DNA of 64,000 nucleotides from Erigeron canadensis (lineage: Eukaryota; Streptophyta; Magnoliopsida; Asterales; Asteraceae), in the NCBI RefSeq assembly GCF_010389155.1, contig NC_057764.1, positions 5,146,001 through 5,210,000 on the forward strand, in the 5' to 3' direction. The notes below the pieces were generated by a model. It did not search any database and had not been told where the DNA came from. It saw nothing but the letters and a program-made list of their open reading frames with translations. Below, in pieces: positions 10,042 to 22,617 of the stretch. How positions within the stretch are numbered: position 1 is the stretch's first letter; every line of letters starts with the position of its first letter. Both the position numbers and the translations under genes were made by a program.

Positions 10042-11425
10042 TCACCATGAGGAGCTGTGCATCAAATCTTTCAGTGCCCATACCCATTGTTGTACGCTTT
10101 GAAAGCATCTCAAACGGACAGCTGTGTCTTTTAGAACTCCAGGACGTCCTGCTCCCCAACTCATTGCTTCCCTTGACACCTCCTCATACCCCTCCTTTGG
10201 GTGTTTTTGACCAAATGCAGTCAAGCAAAACACTTCCATGGACTCGCTTTCATCCAGCATCCGCGGCTCATATGTTGCATCTGGTTTAAGTCGACCTGTA
10301 ACAGAGCCATCTCTTGTGGTTACAATTATTCTACTTCCAGGACCAAAAATTGCTCGATCCATGCCTAATATCTTCAACTGCTCATCATTGTCAACATCAT
10401 CAAGAACCAGAAGGACCTTCTGATGCTTTATCAACCTCTCAATCATTTTAATTCCCTGGTAATCGCTATCTATGCGTATGTAACTCTCATCATTTCCCAA
10501 ATTTGAGATCATCATCTTCTGCAAATCAACCTTCCCATTTGGCACTCCTCCAAATAAGGCCTTAACATTCGGAAGAAAACAACAGTACTGGGCTTTGAAG
10601 TGTATTGCAAGGTGATTGTATGTAGCTTTTGCAATTTCCGTCTTTCCTATTCCTACAGGGCCGGAAATTGCAAGGACACAGACATCATCCTCACAACTTC
10701 CGTTCAATAATGAAATCACTTCTTGCATCCGAGGTTCTATTCCAACAACCGGGTTCATGTATGCTACATCTACATCTTGTCCGTGTAACAGCTTTCTTAT
10801 TTTTTCAACAACCTGGTCCAATAACTCTTTTTCATCCCTGGCAATTTCAAATATATGAAATCCCTATGGTCACTATCACTATATTTCCAAAAAAAATAAT
10901 AATGATCAATGACAGTAAACGGTTACAAAGGAAAGGAAAGCTAATTTACCCGGTGGCATCATCTTGCAGGTGCAACCCTGGCAGTTGTCCCGCCTCTTGT
11001 AGGGCGTCCCTCCATTTCTGAACTCTCTCCTGCTCGAATTCTATATCGTGTTTTGTGAACGGTTCATTATAAGAACCTTGTTGGGTGCCAACATCAGATT
11101 GTTTGACATCTAGAAATACAGGAAGGACAATCTGTTGTGAGTCCATGAGGTGGACACATTGCATCATCTGGGAAAGTTCGTCAAGGCACCATTTGGAATC
11201 TGCATAGTTGAGTGAGAATACAACAAGGAAGATTTTGGATTCATCGATAGCTTTTGATAACTGGGGGGCAATATGGAGTCCTCTTGGGAGGGAGGTATCA
11301 TGGAACACATCAAAGTTGTGGCGTTTAAGAGTCGCATAGAGGTGGCTTGTGAAGTAGTTTCGGGTATCTTCGCCTCTGAAACTTATGAACACGTCATAGC
11401 GAAATGTTTGCTGTACAGCTTCCAT
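10042..11425 (-). CDS. TIR-NBS protein without LRR (TN class), gene 1
   Basis: Two exons on the minus strand: 11425-10950 (TIR) and 10837-10042 (NB-ARC). The intron of 112 bp (10949-10838) has GT/AG ends and restores frame (GG plus G makes a glycine codon), for about 423 residues. TIR: YDVFISFRGEDTRNYFTSHL, FDVFHDTSLPRG, SKWCLDEL. NB-ARC: VVGIEPR, P-loop GPVGIGKTEIAK, kinase-2 KVLLVLDDVD, RNBS-B GSRIIVTTRD. The GLPL site is eroded (GAGRPGVLK), and the protein ends soon after, with no ARC2, MHD or LRR. Known TIR domains act as NADases or signalling partners in immunity. The gene lies head-to-head with gene 2, about 1.0 kb apart. It may be a genuine truncated TN or a decayed receptor. Confidence 0.82.
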
Positions 11426-12450
11426 GAAATATGAAGAACGAAATTGATTGTTATTATGAATAGTTTATATGAGATATTAGGATTGTTTATAAACAGAACC
11501 AATATGAAAGAATATAGTCAATAATAATCATATAAAGAATCAATAGTCCAAAAGTTATACTCGTATATCTCAATAATCCATCTTTGGCCCGCCTTTAGTT
11601 GATTAACTTTCACCAAACATCACTTTTAGTCCCTCTCAATTATCTAGCACTTAACCTTTCCAAAATTGTTAGCTAACATATAAACTTCAATCAACCTTTT
11701 TCGTTATCTGATTTGGTTCCTTTTATTTGGTAGCGTTAATTCCGGAAATCTTTTTTGTTATTAGATGGTGGCGGGGTCAGAAAATAAGGAAAAATCAATG
11801 AAAGAGACCTGCATTGTTGGATTTCATTTGTTTATCTCCTAGGACTCTGGGAGGATAGCCGAAAGTAACAAAGCACGCGTTCTCCGACAGGGCCTTAGAT
11901 TAGGGTATCCGTATCAGTTCAGGATATCCTTCTAATAAACATCCTAATCAACATGCTACGTTAGCTTTTCATTTATCCTTCCCATAAACACTTTTTACTT
12001 ACAAACAACCAAATAAACTCCAAAGTAATTTTTGTCTTTACCTTTATCTCTCCTCATCCTTCCCTATCCTTCTCTACAAACAACCATGGAGGACATCCTC
12101 CATATCATCACCCACATCAATAGTCTCCTTACAAACACCCTCCATACAATTTATTTTTTTTAATTAAAAGTTTGAGTATGAATATGTGAGAGAGTGTATG
12201 AACCCCCAATTATATATTATTAGTGACAAAGCAGCATTTTCCTTTCATCTTCCTCCCAAGAAAACACCACACAATTTCCCTCTCTCTACGGTCCATTATA
12301 TAGTAGCTGGGTCTGGAATTGGATCTTGTTATACAAATATTAATATTGTTATATATCTTATAAATAGATGCTTATATGGTATTTTCTTGAAATCATTCTA
12401 ATTGAGTTACATACACTTGTAATATTCAAAACATATTTGTGAAGTGACAA
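11426..12450. promoter_or_regulatory. Shared divergent promoter region of the TIR-NBS pair
   Basis: The 1025 bp between the two divergent start codons contain no coding sequence. On the plus side TATA-like words occur near 12293-12302 (ATTATATAGT) and 12350-12365. The layout would allow co-regulation, but no defence cis element is certain. Confidence 0.45.
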
Positions 12451-14831
12451 ATGGATCCATCCTCATCGTTATCTCTAGTCCCCCATGAGGAGAAGAGGCT
12501 GAAACATGATGTGTTTTTGAGCTATTTGAAAGAAGATACTGGCGACAAAGTCGTAAGTCACCTCAAGGGACACCTCCATCGGGCATGTTTTGACATATCC
12601 GACCACACTAGTCTCCCTATAGGTCAAGATCGGAGTTCCGAGCTGGTGAAGGCTATTGAAGAGTCTTATATCTTTGTTGTCGTATTCTCCTTTGGATACC
12701 CTTTTTCTAAGAAGTGTCTTGATGAGTTGGTCCTCATATGCGATTCCGTCTCCAAATCTAACAAAAACAACAGGAGAAGAGTTTTTCCTATCTTTTATGG
12801 TGTCAATCCCTCTCATGTACGGAGTCAACAAGGTGGTTCTTTCCTGCAAGCTTTTCAAGCTCACCATGACAACCATGTGGATCCCAGGAGGATTGAAAAA
12901 TGGAGGCATGTCCTTGAAGACGCCGGTAAAGGATCTGGTGAAGTCTTTCAAAGTGGGTAAGTTTTCTTTCCATTCGATCCATTACTTGTCTTTTTTTTTG
13001 TTTTTTACCAAGTGTAGATAGCATTATTAGTCTTAATACGCGTACCATATGTTATATGATTAATCATATCTCCCATATAAAAAAGAATAAAATTTGTACA
13101 TGTTTCATTACATGCAATCAGCTGACGTATTGCTAGTCGAATACTAAGAAACATGTATAATAAGATTATTGGCAGTATTACTTTTGTTCTTAGTAATGGT
13201 AATGGTACGAGAGTCTAGGGGCGTAAATGAGTCAAATTTGAGCCTGTCTTTTTAATTAGGTATAATTAAGAACTGGATTAATGATTACACACACTCAAAC
13301 GAAGTAATCAATTTCTCTCTGTATGCACATTTGCAAGATGTGTTGGTCCCTCGTCCCTCACTTGAACAAAATAACAATACTAAACTATTTCCTCTTATAT
13401 CACAACACTTGAACGCACGACTAAACTATTTCTTCTTATATCACAACACTTGAACGCACGACGCGTTCTTCTTGTTCTTCACATGTCACAGTTTATTCCT
13501 TTATATAGGAAACCAACAGGTTCAAACTAAACAACATGACTCTTCCTAATCGACACAAACATAATAACCGTTTTTAACTACCAACGGTTGTAGACTTTCT
13601 TTTTGACATACTAGACCCCTTAACTTATACATCGACACTTCCATGGATTGATAAATTAGTATTCAACAGGATGGACCAAGAGAAATTTCTAAGTGACGTT
13701 GTGAAACAGCTTGGAAAGTTGAAACTTCCGCTAGAGCTATTTTACTTAGACCACGCTGTTGGGATTGAACCACGAGCACAAAATTTAATTTCAGAGTTAA
13801 GTTTAGATGATCCTGCTCCTTCCATTACTGCAGTTGTTGGAAAGAGCGGGTCAGGTAAAACGACTCTCATCAAGGCTGTGTATGATAGAATTGTTCCAAA
13901 TTTTGAGGCCAGTTGCTTTATCGAGAATGTCCGCTTTTACAAAGATGATAATTGGATGTTAAATTTGCGGCGTGATGTCATTTCTCGGTTTAATGGAGTT
14001 GATTATGGGATTTACAATTACAATATTTTAGCTTCTTCACAAATAATAAAATGTGTAAGGAATCAAAAGGTTCTTTTGGTACTCGATGATGTGGTAAAGT
14101 ATGAGCAGCTACAAGCGTTGGGTATTCACGATCCCGCCGCCTTTTACGAGGGAAGCAGAATACTTGTGACGACAACAGATAAACAGTCCCTTGTAAGCCT
14201 AAAAAAACACACTTCCTACAATATGAAGCTGCTAAATTACCAGGAATCTTTCGAACTCTTCACTAAGATTTTATATGAAGAAGGCCAGTCTGCTGACGAG
14301 GAGTTTGTATTTGAAATAGTGTATCGTGCTGGAGGGCTTCCCTTGATGCTTAATGTTTGGGGTCTCCATTTTAAAAGTCATGAAAGGGAAAAATGGCCAA
14401 GATTATTGAAGGAAATAAGAAGAATTTCTCACGAAGATGTTCAAATGAAGCTCAAAGTAAGCTACGATTCACTAAGTCCAAGAGCCAAGAAAGTGTTTCT
14501 ATATATCGCTTGTATCAATCGGAATGGAATCTACACGCATAGCGTCAAGGAAACATTTGGGTATATAGATATTGAAATTCAAAATCTAAAAGATAAAGGT
14601 CTCATTTTTGAAGATCACTTTTATGATGATAGACCTTCACAAAAGAAAATCGGTAATAAGCTTTGGAATGGACTTGACTTTGACGAATATGATTATGAAG
14701 ATGGTGTTACATATTATGTATTGAAGATGCATCACCTGATTAGAAAAATGGGAATTGAAGTGGCACGCCAACAAACAGGCCTGGTACCGGATTATTTTGG
14801 ATATGATCCGCTACCATTACTCCAATTTTGA
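12451..14831 (+). CDS. TIR-NBS protein without LRR (TN class), gene 2
   Basis: Two exons: 12451-12956 (TIR) and 13670-14831 (NB-ARC). The 713-bp intron (GTAAGT donor, AACAG acceptor) is in the same place and phase as in gene 1, giving about 555 residues. TIR: HDVFLSYLKEDTGDKVVSHL (the usual SFRGEDTR is altered), HTSLPIGQ, SKKCLDEL. NB-ARC: AVGIEPRAQNL, P-loop GKSGSGKTTLIKAV, kinase-2 KVLLVLDDV, RNBS-B GSRILVTTTD, intact GLPL (AGGLPLMLN) and an MHD-like MHHLIRKMGIEVAR near the C terminus. No LRR follows the stop at 14831. The GIEPR start of the NB region is shared with gene 1, so the two are probably related duplicates. The altered TIR motif may affect NADase function. Confidence 0.82.
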
Positions 14832-16039
14832 TATTTGGTAAAGGCCTGGAATGTCTCCACAATGATATTCGCAACGCTTTAATTGAATACACTTGAAACC
14901 TCGAGTAAACTATATATCGTGGGCGGCTTTGACATATTTTATTTATGAAAATGTAATAGTTTAATTTTAATTTATTTAATTTAATGTAATGTTACTTTAT
15001 TTTTTTATTTTTTTTAAAGGTAGAGTTCATAATGTTACTTTATCTAATACTCTATAATATTATGTTTTAAATAAATGAAATAGATGTGGCTATGATGTAT
15101 CATGGGAAGTTTGGGATGATGGTGTTAGAGTTAGGGTGAAATATTAGGTTTATTTTGGAGTGGAACAATATTTAGCACAATTAAGATGAGGTTTTTATTG
15201 TATAAGGCGTAAGTTACACAAAATCTACATTGGTTTTCAAATTAACACATATTCAATTAATTGCCTCTCAAATATTGAAAAGTTAGTGATTCGAAGTAAC
15301 TCATACGACATACAACATATTATTGAATTTTTAAGTCAAGTCATATTGTTGAGTCTTATTGTCTTAAAGAAACAAACTCTTGTGACTATACAAGTGCATT
15401 ATGATAGATGATCACCTAAATGTCCTTAACTATACAAAATATAGTGTGAAACATGACAATCAATCATATGGATAGTGGGTTGGTGGGTAGATTCATGTCA
15501 AATGGGTCATGGGTTGACGGGTTGATGAATCAAATGGGTTGTTAAGTCAACCTATTAAAAAAATTATATAAATTCAAATTAATTTCAGGTTCGGGTCAAC
15601 TAATTAACCCAAAAGGTCAACCCGAACCCAACCAAAAAAAAAACTCATGTTAGTGGGTTAACGGGTTGGCGGGTCGAGATTTCACAACCCTAACCTGATT
15701 TTTTTTGGGGTTGGGTCAAAACTGCCAGCCTTACTAGCTAACACAACCGGGTGCCTAGCCCAAACCAAAGCGAATGTTTGTGAGGGGAGTAAGTGGACTG
15801 TGAGGCCCAATATGTGTGAGGGGTGCAGGTTTTCATTATAATGAGCAACAACAAGCCCACGAAGTCAGTTGTTGACTCGTTCTTGTTGGAGGGAAATCAG
15901 AAGTTTATATGTTTTCAAAAACTCACCATCATCTTCATCTCATTATAAATCATCGCCGGAAGGTATACCTTCTCCGTCACCACCGGCAACGTTCAAGCCG
16001 TCAGGAAGTGGGCTTGTTAAAGATCCTTCACATTTTTTT
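14832..16039. other. Intergenic, low-complexity
   Basis: AT-rich DNA 3' of TIR-NBS gene 2. A stretch at 15475-15720 is rich in GGGTT/AACCC words (GGGTTGACGGGTTG type) on both strands, which may be remnant transposon ends. No gene is seen. Confidence 0.5.
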
Positions 16040-16680
16040 GTTTGAGTTCTGTTACAATCGGCTTAGGATATATATGTGAAGTAACGTTATTTGAGGCCTC
16101 GAGCAATCTATGTTTTTAGTTTTATATTCCAAACTAGTGGAACATCCATTTTTAGGTAAAATTTGGAACATCCATTTTAATTTTTGGGATTAGTTCCCTC
16201 GAATATAAGAAACTTTGAACAAATGTCTATAGTAGGAAATAACTAAAGCTGTGTGTATTGTATGTAAACAACTTTGAAATAATGTTTATTGTATGTAATA
16301 ATTTCGTTTCAACCAATTATAATCTAACAAGTAGCACATGTATATGGTTGCCACGTATGTTTTCTTACATACAATAAACATTTTTTCAAGTTGCTTACAT
16401 ACAATACACATAACTTTAGTTTTTTCCTACTATAGACATTCGGTCAAAGATAGTTACATTTCAGGAAACTAATCTCTTAATTTTTTTTTTTTTCTTGTTG
16501 TACAATTCATGCAAGTTTCATGAATTTTTAATGACCTCTTTACACGTTGGTGCAAGAGACACAAAATGAGACATCAAACAAAAGGTTTGTCCTATTGAAA
16601 ATAAAAAAATAAAAATTTAAGTTCCATAAATCAAAATTATTTGTCAAGTTTGTCTTTTCCCCGGGGAGACTTGTTAGGAA
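16040..16680 (+). repeat. PK 3' flank copy, split by a MITE
   Basis: 16075-16185 and 16486-16575 align with the PK 3' flank at 1845-2075 (shared TTTTTAGTTTTATATTCCAA and CCTCTTTACACGTTGGTGCA). The 291-bp MITE at 16186-16476 separates them. This marks the left side of the second F-box segment. Confidence 0.75.
16186..16476. mobile_element. MULE-type MITE, copy 1 (291 bp)
   Basis: Ends GGGATTAG/CTAATCTC in inverted orientation. It is flanked by a perfect 9-bp duplication TTAATTTTT (16177-16185 and 16477-16485), the size typical of Mutator-like elements. The interior is largely self-complementary. A second copy of the same length lies at 26326-26616 in the opposite orientation. Confidence 0.9.
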
Positions 16681-17412
16681 GAACTAGACATAGCCATTGC
16701 CGTGTTGCAGTGATTTGGATGAACCCGGATACTTCTAGTGTAGGGTATATTTGTTTTTAAAATTTTTTTAGACGAAAACTTGTTTTGCAAAAGCCGGGAC
16801 AAATATGAGTTAATGCACAAAATGGTGTGTGTGAAAAAAATAATATACCCAATTTTGGAAAAAATAATATCCGTCATTTGTCCTATTGTAAAGAAAAAAA
16901 AAAGAATTTAAGTTCTATAAATCAAAATTATCTATCATCCCAGACATCCCAGTACAAATTAATTTCTCAACCCAATAAACTATAACCTAAGTAGCTAACC
17001 TGACCAAACCGACATCAAATCCCTATTCCTTTTTATTATTATTATTAATCTATATATAACGATAACAATCGATGTGTAAAGTCATTAATGCAGCATGATT
17101 ATCTCATCGGATGTCATTACTCAAATTCTATGTAGTCTCCCATCCAAATCAGTCGGCCGATTTAGGTGTGTTTCAAAGGGTTGGCTGTCTCTACTTACAC
17201 AACCTGAATTTATCAAAACCCTGAATCACATATTGTCCTGTATTGTATTCACACCCGTTTCATCGAGATGATGACCCTTATATAAAACCAACAACTAAAT
17301 TACCCATTGAATTTGCGAGTCATTCTTGTCCAACTTTCCTAGGTTCTTGTAATGGTCTTGTCTTAATATCTTATTAAAATGACTACATGGATAGTAGTCA
17401 CGGCATTAGTCA

Positions 17413-17793
17413 ATTCGCGCGTTTAGTTCGAGAAAATGTTTTCTAGTTTTCCATTTCCAATTTTCTAGAAAATGAAAAGAGTTTTTCATTTCTAGAAAAC
17501 CCTTGAAAATTTTGAAAACGCGTTCAAAATAAAAGATGGAGTTTTCATTTTCCATTTTTGAAAATTAGAAAACATGTTCAAATCACATGTTTTCTAATTT
17601 TAGGTTTAGAAAAGTGAAAACAAAAACTAAAAAAAATAGTTTTCTAATTTTAGTGCCAAAGTTGGAAAAGAGAGTTTTTATTTTCTAGGAAAACTTTTCT
17701 AGAAAAATACAATTTGAACGCGTTTCTTGTTTTTCATGTTTTTTGGAAAATGAAAATGGAAAACAAAGGAGTTTTCTTGAACTAAACGCACCC
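17413..17793. mobile_element. Tourist-like (PIF/Harbinger) MITE inside F2
   Basis: Absent from the matching place in F1. The right end reads inward GGGTGCGTTTAGTTCAAGAA; the left end is a degraded partner (GCGCGTTTAGTTCGAGAA from 17418). The interior is full of TTTTCTAGAAAA/GAAAA words and is foldback. TAA follows the right end at 17794-17796; the left end is too altered to show the 3-bp duplication. Confidence 0.65.
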
Positions 17794-18693
17794 TAAGGAA
17801 TCCATGACATTGCCGCAATTTGTAGGGTATTATCCTCATGAAAGGAATCAAGAGTCTTTACACTTTGAGAGCAGGCATGGATTTTGTTATGATTCAGTTA
17901 CGGACGATTACCCTCACTTACTTTGAATATTGTATACGTGATTATGATGGATATCATGTTACCCGTACCACCATTCGTTTGGCTATCTTTAGCCTTAGAA
18001 GTAATACTTGGAGACAAACGATAATTGATCGTAGTCCTAAGTATGACTGTCGTTGGTGGTCTCCCGCTGTATATCTTCATTGGGTTGGTAGGAAGATAGA
18101 TACCGAGGAAGATACTGATTATTCAATTGTTGCTTTTAGTTTAGTAGATAAGTGTTTTAGTGAGGTCCCGTCACCTAATCTATGTAATGATACAAAAAAA
18201 ATCATGTCTAGATTTATAAGCAAGCTTGTTGTCATTCGTGGAAAGCTTGCCATTTTTGTGGATTCTGAGGTTTGGTTAATGAATCCTGGACTAAGATTCC
18301 TCTTGATAACCTTGAGTATGAACTGGATTTAGTGAATTCAGAAATTTTTGATGACAATGGCAAAATTCGGTTGGCCAAGGTCAAAAAATGCTGATATATG
18401 ATTTTGAGAAAGGAACTTACAGCAAAGATGTTTATTTTTGGAGTTTTTGGTTTGGGCTTTTTGGTAGTTATGTAGAAAGTCTTGTTTCACTAAATAGAAA
18501 GAGTACAACCGGTGCAAAAAAATTCCTTGACAGTTTAACAAATAGACAAAATGTAGACTCAAAAACCAGTGAAGCTGTTTTAGCAAAAAACTTAGACCCC
18601 ATTTGCTATTTTTTTTTTGCAACAAATCCTTACGGGTAGCTAAGATTTTGAATAATAAAAAGGGGAGCTTAAGAAAGAAGGGGAGCATAGTAA

Positions 18694-19589
18694 GGTTGCA
18701 TTCTTGAGTTTTTTATTTAAGGGATTGAAAAAGAAAAGATAAGAAAACTTATCTTTTTGCATTCTTAAGTTTTTCTTTCAAATGGAAAAGAAAAAGAAAG
18801 AAAAGAATATTTAAAGGTTTTTTACATCAAAACTTTCCAGCCCAAAATGGGCTAATTTGAATGGAAAGCTATTCATCTATCTATAAAATTACCACTTTAC
18901 CCTACCCTACAACAACGATATACGGAGTATGTATTTTCGTTTTACAGTATCAGCATTCCAATTAGATTGTATTTACTGGAGGTTGCTAATATTTTATTAC
19001 GGATCTCTTCAATTTTAAATTGCACCGCCAAGTTTCGCGCATGATTCAGAATCCAGAAGTCAGGCGGTGTATGTGTGTTGACTTTTTTTCAGTTTTTTTT
19101 TTTGTTTGTAGTAAACAGTGGTGTATTTTTTGATTTCTTACATAAAATGTAAAATTTTAAATTGTTTGTTAATTTATGTGGATGGATGATTGTTTTTGGG
19201 TTATAATTGGTGAGGCTGTGTTATTTGTTTATGTATATACAGCATATATCGCTAAGGCTATTAATACTCTACAGATAATAATTATATACAATATATATAT
19301 ATATATATATGTAAAGTAATAAATAATAGTAATTGGATCATATTATGATCTGGAGTCTCTGCTAAAACTTTATTTTACTTAATGAAGTTTTTTAGTTATT
19401 ATTAATATATTTTTATATATATGATAATAAGGATATAATTGTAAATTTAGTATTCTTTATCCTTTCTTTTCTTATCTATGCATTTTAACTCAAAAATGCC
19501 TTTTGTAAATTAATTTTTCTTTCTTTTCTTCTCTTATCTTTTCCTATCATTTCTTTTCTTATATTTAAAACTCGAGAATATACTGCAAG
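18694..19589. mobile_element. PIF/Harbinger-like non-autonomous element inside F2 (896 bp)
   Basis: Interrupts the F2 tail between CATAG and AAGCCAAAGGG, which are nearly adjacent in F1. It is flanked by TAA on both sides (18691-18693, 19590-19592). The termini are imperfect inverted repeats (GGTTGCATTCTTGAGTTTT against CTTGCAGTATATTCTCGAG read from the right). The 3-bp TAA duplication suggests PIF/Harbinger. No ORF. An (AT)n run is at about 19290-19310. Confidence 0.6.
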
Positions 19590-19849
19590 TAAAGCCAAAG
19601 GGAAAAATAAAAGAAAAAGGTTCAAAAGATCCAAAAATGCCAACTTTGTAATGGAGGAAGACAACCTCACCAACTATGATATTTCTCATGGAGATTCTTC
19701 GAAGAAAGTGGCAAAGATTTTGAGAGTCTAAAATTTCTAGGCGGGACACTTGGAAATAGTTTAGACAGAAAACCAGTCCGTCAATGTAATGTCACTTTTC
19801 AAGACTTCTTCACGTTATAAACCAATGAACGTGAATTACAACAATGCAA

Positions 19850-19935
19850 TAGTTCTCAAATCTGCTGGTGGTGCTACATCGCATTGGTGCTGCCTCCGTC
19901 ATCATGATTTGCGTTATTACCTGAGCCTTTTACAC
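19850..19935 (+). pseudogene. Pyruvate kinase last exon, copy G
   Basis: About 30 bp after the F2 end, LVVLHRIGAASVIMICVIT is encoded again, followed by a shortened PK 3' flank to about 20170. It has the same F-box/PK junction as copies B and I. Confidence 0.85.
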
Positions 19936-20194
19936 TTTATTTTATTCTGTTCGACTATAATTGAGAAAGGATATGTTGGTAAATGTTATTTGGGTCTTGA
20001 ACAATCTCCGCTTTCAGTCTTGTTTTCCAAATTAATTAATGGAGCATATATTTATTGGGTAAACTTGGGTGTTATTTGTTTGTTCGGTTTTGCCAGAATG
20101 TTTTTTCCCCTTCTGTACAATTTCTGTAAGTTTCATGGAGTTTTGATAACTCATTACACATTGGTGCAAAAGAAATAAAAAAATGAGACAAGAA

Positions 20195-21490
20195 AAAATG
20201 TGTGAGAAGCTGTTGAGACTTAAGAGTAGGAATGAATGTTGCTCGATTTAACAAGAGACATTAAACAAGGTACAATTTGTACCTAATGTTTTTTCTATTG
20301 TCTTTTTTTTTTTAAGTTGAAAGGATCAGAATTATGCATATATATTACAAGATACGAGAGCAAATATCCGCGCGTTGCGGCGGTAAGATGGTGAGGGTGA
20401 TAGGTCATAGAGTATATAGGTCATAGGAGGTGATACGTCATAAAGTGTCATAGCCAAATGTCTTAGCCGTATGGGCTCCGCCCTCAGATTTAAAAATTCG
20501 TCGAAAGTATATTGAATGATATCTCTAATGAAAGAGCATGAAATTTTAAGAACACCCATATAATTTTTATAATTTATCGATTTACGGTTTTTGAAATAAA
20601 AGATTTTGAAAGAATTGGAGGAATAAATGATTTATGGAGGAGAGAAAAAAAAAATGATTGGTTGAGATTTGAAGAGAGAGAAAGGGTGGTAGGTAAATAT
20701 AAAATTGATATATGGGTATTTTGGGAAAGTAAATGTTGAAACTTAAAATGTAATAGATAGATTCATTTTATGTTTTGGTAGCTTTTGACCCATAGCATCT
20801 TTCAAAATCTTGACCAACAAACCTTGACTTTCATAAATTTCCCAAATGATGATGTGAATGAACTGACAGCCGAAGAATCAGCCACTTTGACCATGTTGAC
20901 TTTTTCGTTATGTTACAACTTACCGGTTCAACATTTTAGAAGTTTTTTTGTGCAAATAAACCGTTTGACACAGAACTAAAAGTCATGCTATAACTCTCGA
21001 CGTTATCAATTTCCCCAAAATTATCAATCTGTTTGAGCTAAAAAGTAAAGAGTTGAAATAGTGTATACGTTTCTTACAGGGACTATAGATTCGAAATGGT
21101 TTTCTAAAGGATGAGAACTCGATTAAACTGAAAGAAGGTCGAGAGATCAGTATAAGCACTGATTACATCTTCTGTGCAGATGGGACCATAATGCTAACCG
21201 TCCTGTCATGTGACCCAAGCTCTGGGACTGTGAGATGTCGGTGTGTAAAAAAAAAGCCATGTTAGGTGAGCGGAATAATGTGGAACTTCCAGGTGTTGTG
21301 ATTGATCTTCCCACACTCACGGAATAGGACAATGAAGATATTCTTGGATGGGGTCAGATCTTGTCAATGTCCGAGCTCCTTTGCCCTTACACAAAGAGTA
21401 TACTGGTAATGTCAAAAGTTCCATTTCATTGCATTGTTTTTCATGAACCACTAGTGCTTGCTGTGCATCAGTAGAGAGGGTATAATCAAG
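20195..21490 (+). pseudogene. Pyruvate kinase pseudogene, copy H
   Basis: N-terminal exon remnant at 20200-20250: MCEKLLR, a short interruption, then GMNVARFN, matching the PK EKLLRAGMNVARFNFSHG region. After intron sequence carrying a Helitron (20355-20761), an acceptor (CTTACAG at 21073-21079) opens the middle exon with IRNGFLKDENSIKLKEGREI, ISTDY, DGTIMLTVLSCDPSSGTVR and remnants of GERKNVNLPGVVIDLPT, to about 21420. Lost frame and stops are evident. Intron-like repeat continues to about 21900, where homology ends. Confidence 0.85.
20355..20761 (-). mobile_element. Short Helitron in PK copy H (407 bp)
   Basis: Absent from the matching position in copy J (about 27411). On the minus strand it starts A|TCTATCTATTAC and ends with a GC-rich hairpin (CCGCCGCAACGCGCGG) followed by ATATTTGCTCTCG|T. 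The 5' TC, the 3' hairpin about 10 nt from the end and the A/T flanks without a target duplication fit Helitrons, but the 3' terminus is CTCG instead of the usual CTRR. No ORF. Confidence 0.6.
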
Positions 21491-22020
21491 GTCGGGTTGA
21501 GTATTGGGTCACACGGACAATTGAACTTTGTTAAGGGTGAAATGGGCTGGGTTGGGTAACCCAAAACAACTATTCATGAAATCAATAGTTCAGGAGGTTT
21601 TTGGCATTACAACTACACTATTAGCGACTTGCAACTCGTTTGACCTTTGGAGATAATACTTAATCCATTTTGGTTGGTTCATCAGTAAATTGTTCCAAAA
21701 TTTCATCTCTAGGACTCATAGTGTGGGTAAACGCATGAAGATCTCGCTATTTAACTTTTACTCTCGCTGAAGTTGAAACTTGCAACATATTCTTTCTTGT
21801 CAGTTACATACTCGAATAAAATAGTTAGCCGTGACAGACTTGTACTTATAATTACATTATTTCTATCATTCTTGTCTGATTTTTATGAAAGTTAAATTCA
21901 AAAAATATCTATATAAAAGGAATGATGTTCTTGTGAAAGGAATGTAATTCATTTCAGCCTGAATGGACACTTTAGGTTAGTGATTATAATTAAAAAAAAT
22001 TTTAAATATAATAATTCTGA

Positions 22021-22565
22021 TGTGTATTAGATAGACAAACAGCGAACACACGACAAATACGACCAATAAACACAAACACAGCCAACAAAACACGGCTCTT
22101 ACAATTGATAGATATTATGGATAGGCTCCAGTAGCCCGATTATGGATTAATGCCCCAGCGGCCGTAGTTCCTAAGAACATTGATAATATAGTTCTCCATG
22201 ACCTAAACAATAGGCTGTCAGCCTTATTTAAAGAACCACTAAACAAAACCTAACTTGTCCACCAAGACATTACTATAATTAACTAACTAATTATTAAAAA
22301 CGACACTTAATCCCCCCGACTTTCTTTCTGTTTTAAGTCTGCTGTAATTTATGATCTATATCATTACTCCCATCCCCAAAAACACCTTCTCCTCAAGGTG
22401 TTGCTTTAAAAAATAGCCTTGAGTAATTCCGGGATCCCATGGGTAGTCATTCTCATAGTAGACTTCAGTTGTGACGCCTTTGCAACCAAATTTCTTCTCT
22501 AGCGACTCTTGTTCCTGATTTTCAAAATCAACATCTGTTGAACCATGTATCTGATCAAAGTTGTG
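22021..22565 (-). mobile_element. Ty3/gypsy 3' end (C-terminal pol remnant, PPT, LTR)
   Basis: Read on the minus strand: a coding remnant ending in HLEEKVFLGMG (about 22370-22560), the type of HLEDKV tail seen after the chromodomain in plant gypsy integrases. Next comes a purine tract GTCGGGGGGA (22311-22320), then a putative LTR (22305-22021) starting TGTCGTTTT and ending CTAATACACA, with AAATAAGG as a TATA-like word. The rest of the element is missing; the break is near 22565. Confidence 0.55.
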
Positions 22566-22617
22566 ATGAATCTGTCACTTTTTTCCGGTTTATTCTGTTA
22601 CTTTTTTTTCTTTGAGA

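Larger units (their letters stand above)
17095..19818 (+). pseudogene. F-box gene copy F2, broken by two insertions
   Basis: Paralogue of F1. It starts at ATG 17095 and keeps the F-box segment F1 has lost ([20 protein letters not shown], then CVSKGW). It then frameshifts and is interrupted by an insertion at about 17413-17793. It resumes with GGAATCCATGACATTG (17797) through the F-box-associated region (for example STEV-type segment DTDYSIVAFSLVDKCFSEVP, 18111-18170). A further insertion (18694-19589) splits the basic tail, and the end (TTTCAAGACTTCTTCACG) reaches about 19818. Multiple frameshifts make it non-functional, but it is useful as a record of the ancestral N terminus. Confidence 0.85.

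Noticed and set aside
12475..12951. 158-codon minus-strand ORF
   Set aside because: It lies antisense within the TIR exon of TIR-NBS gene 2 and has no domain of its own.
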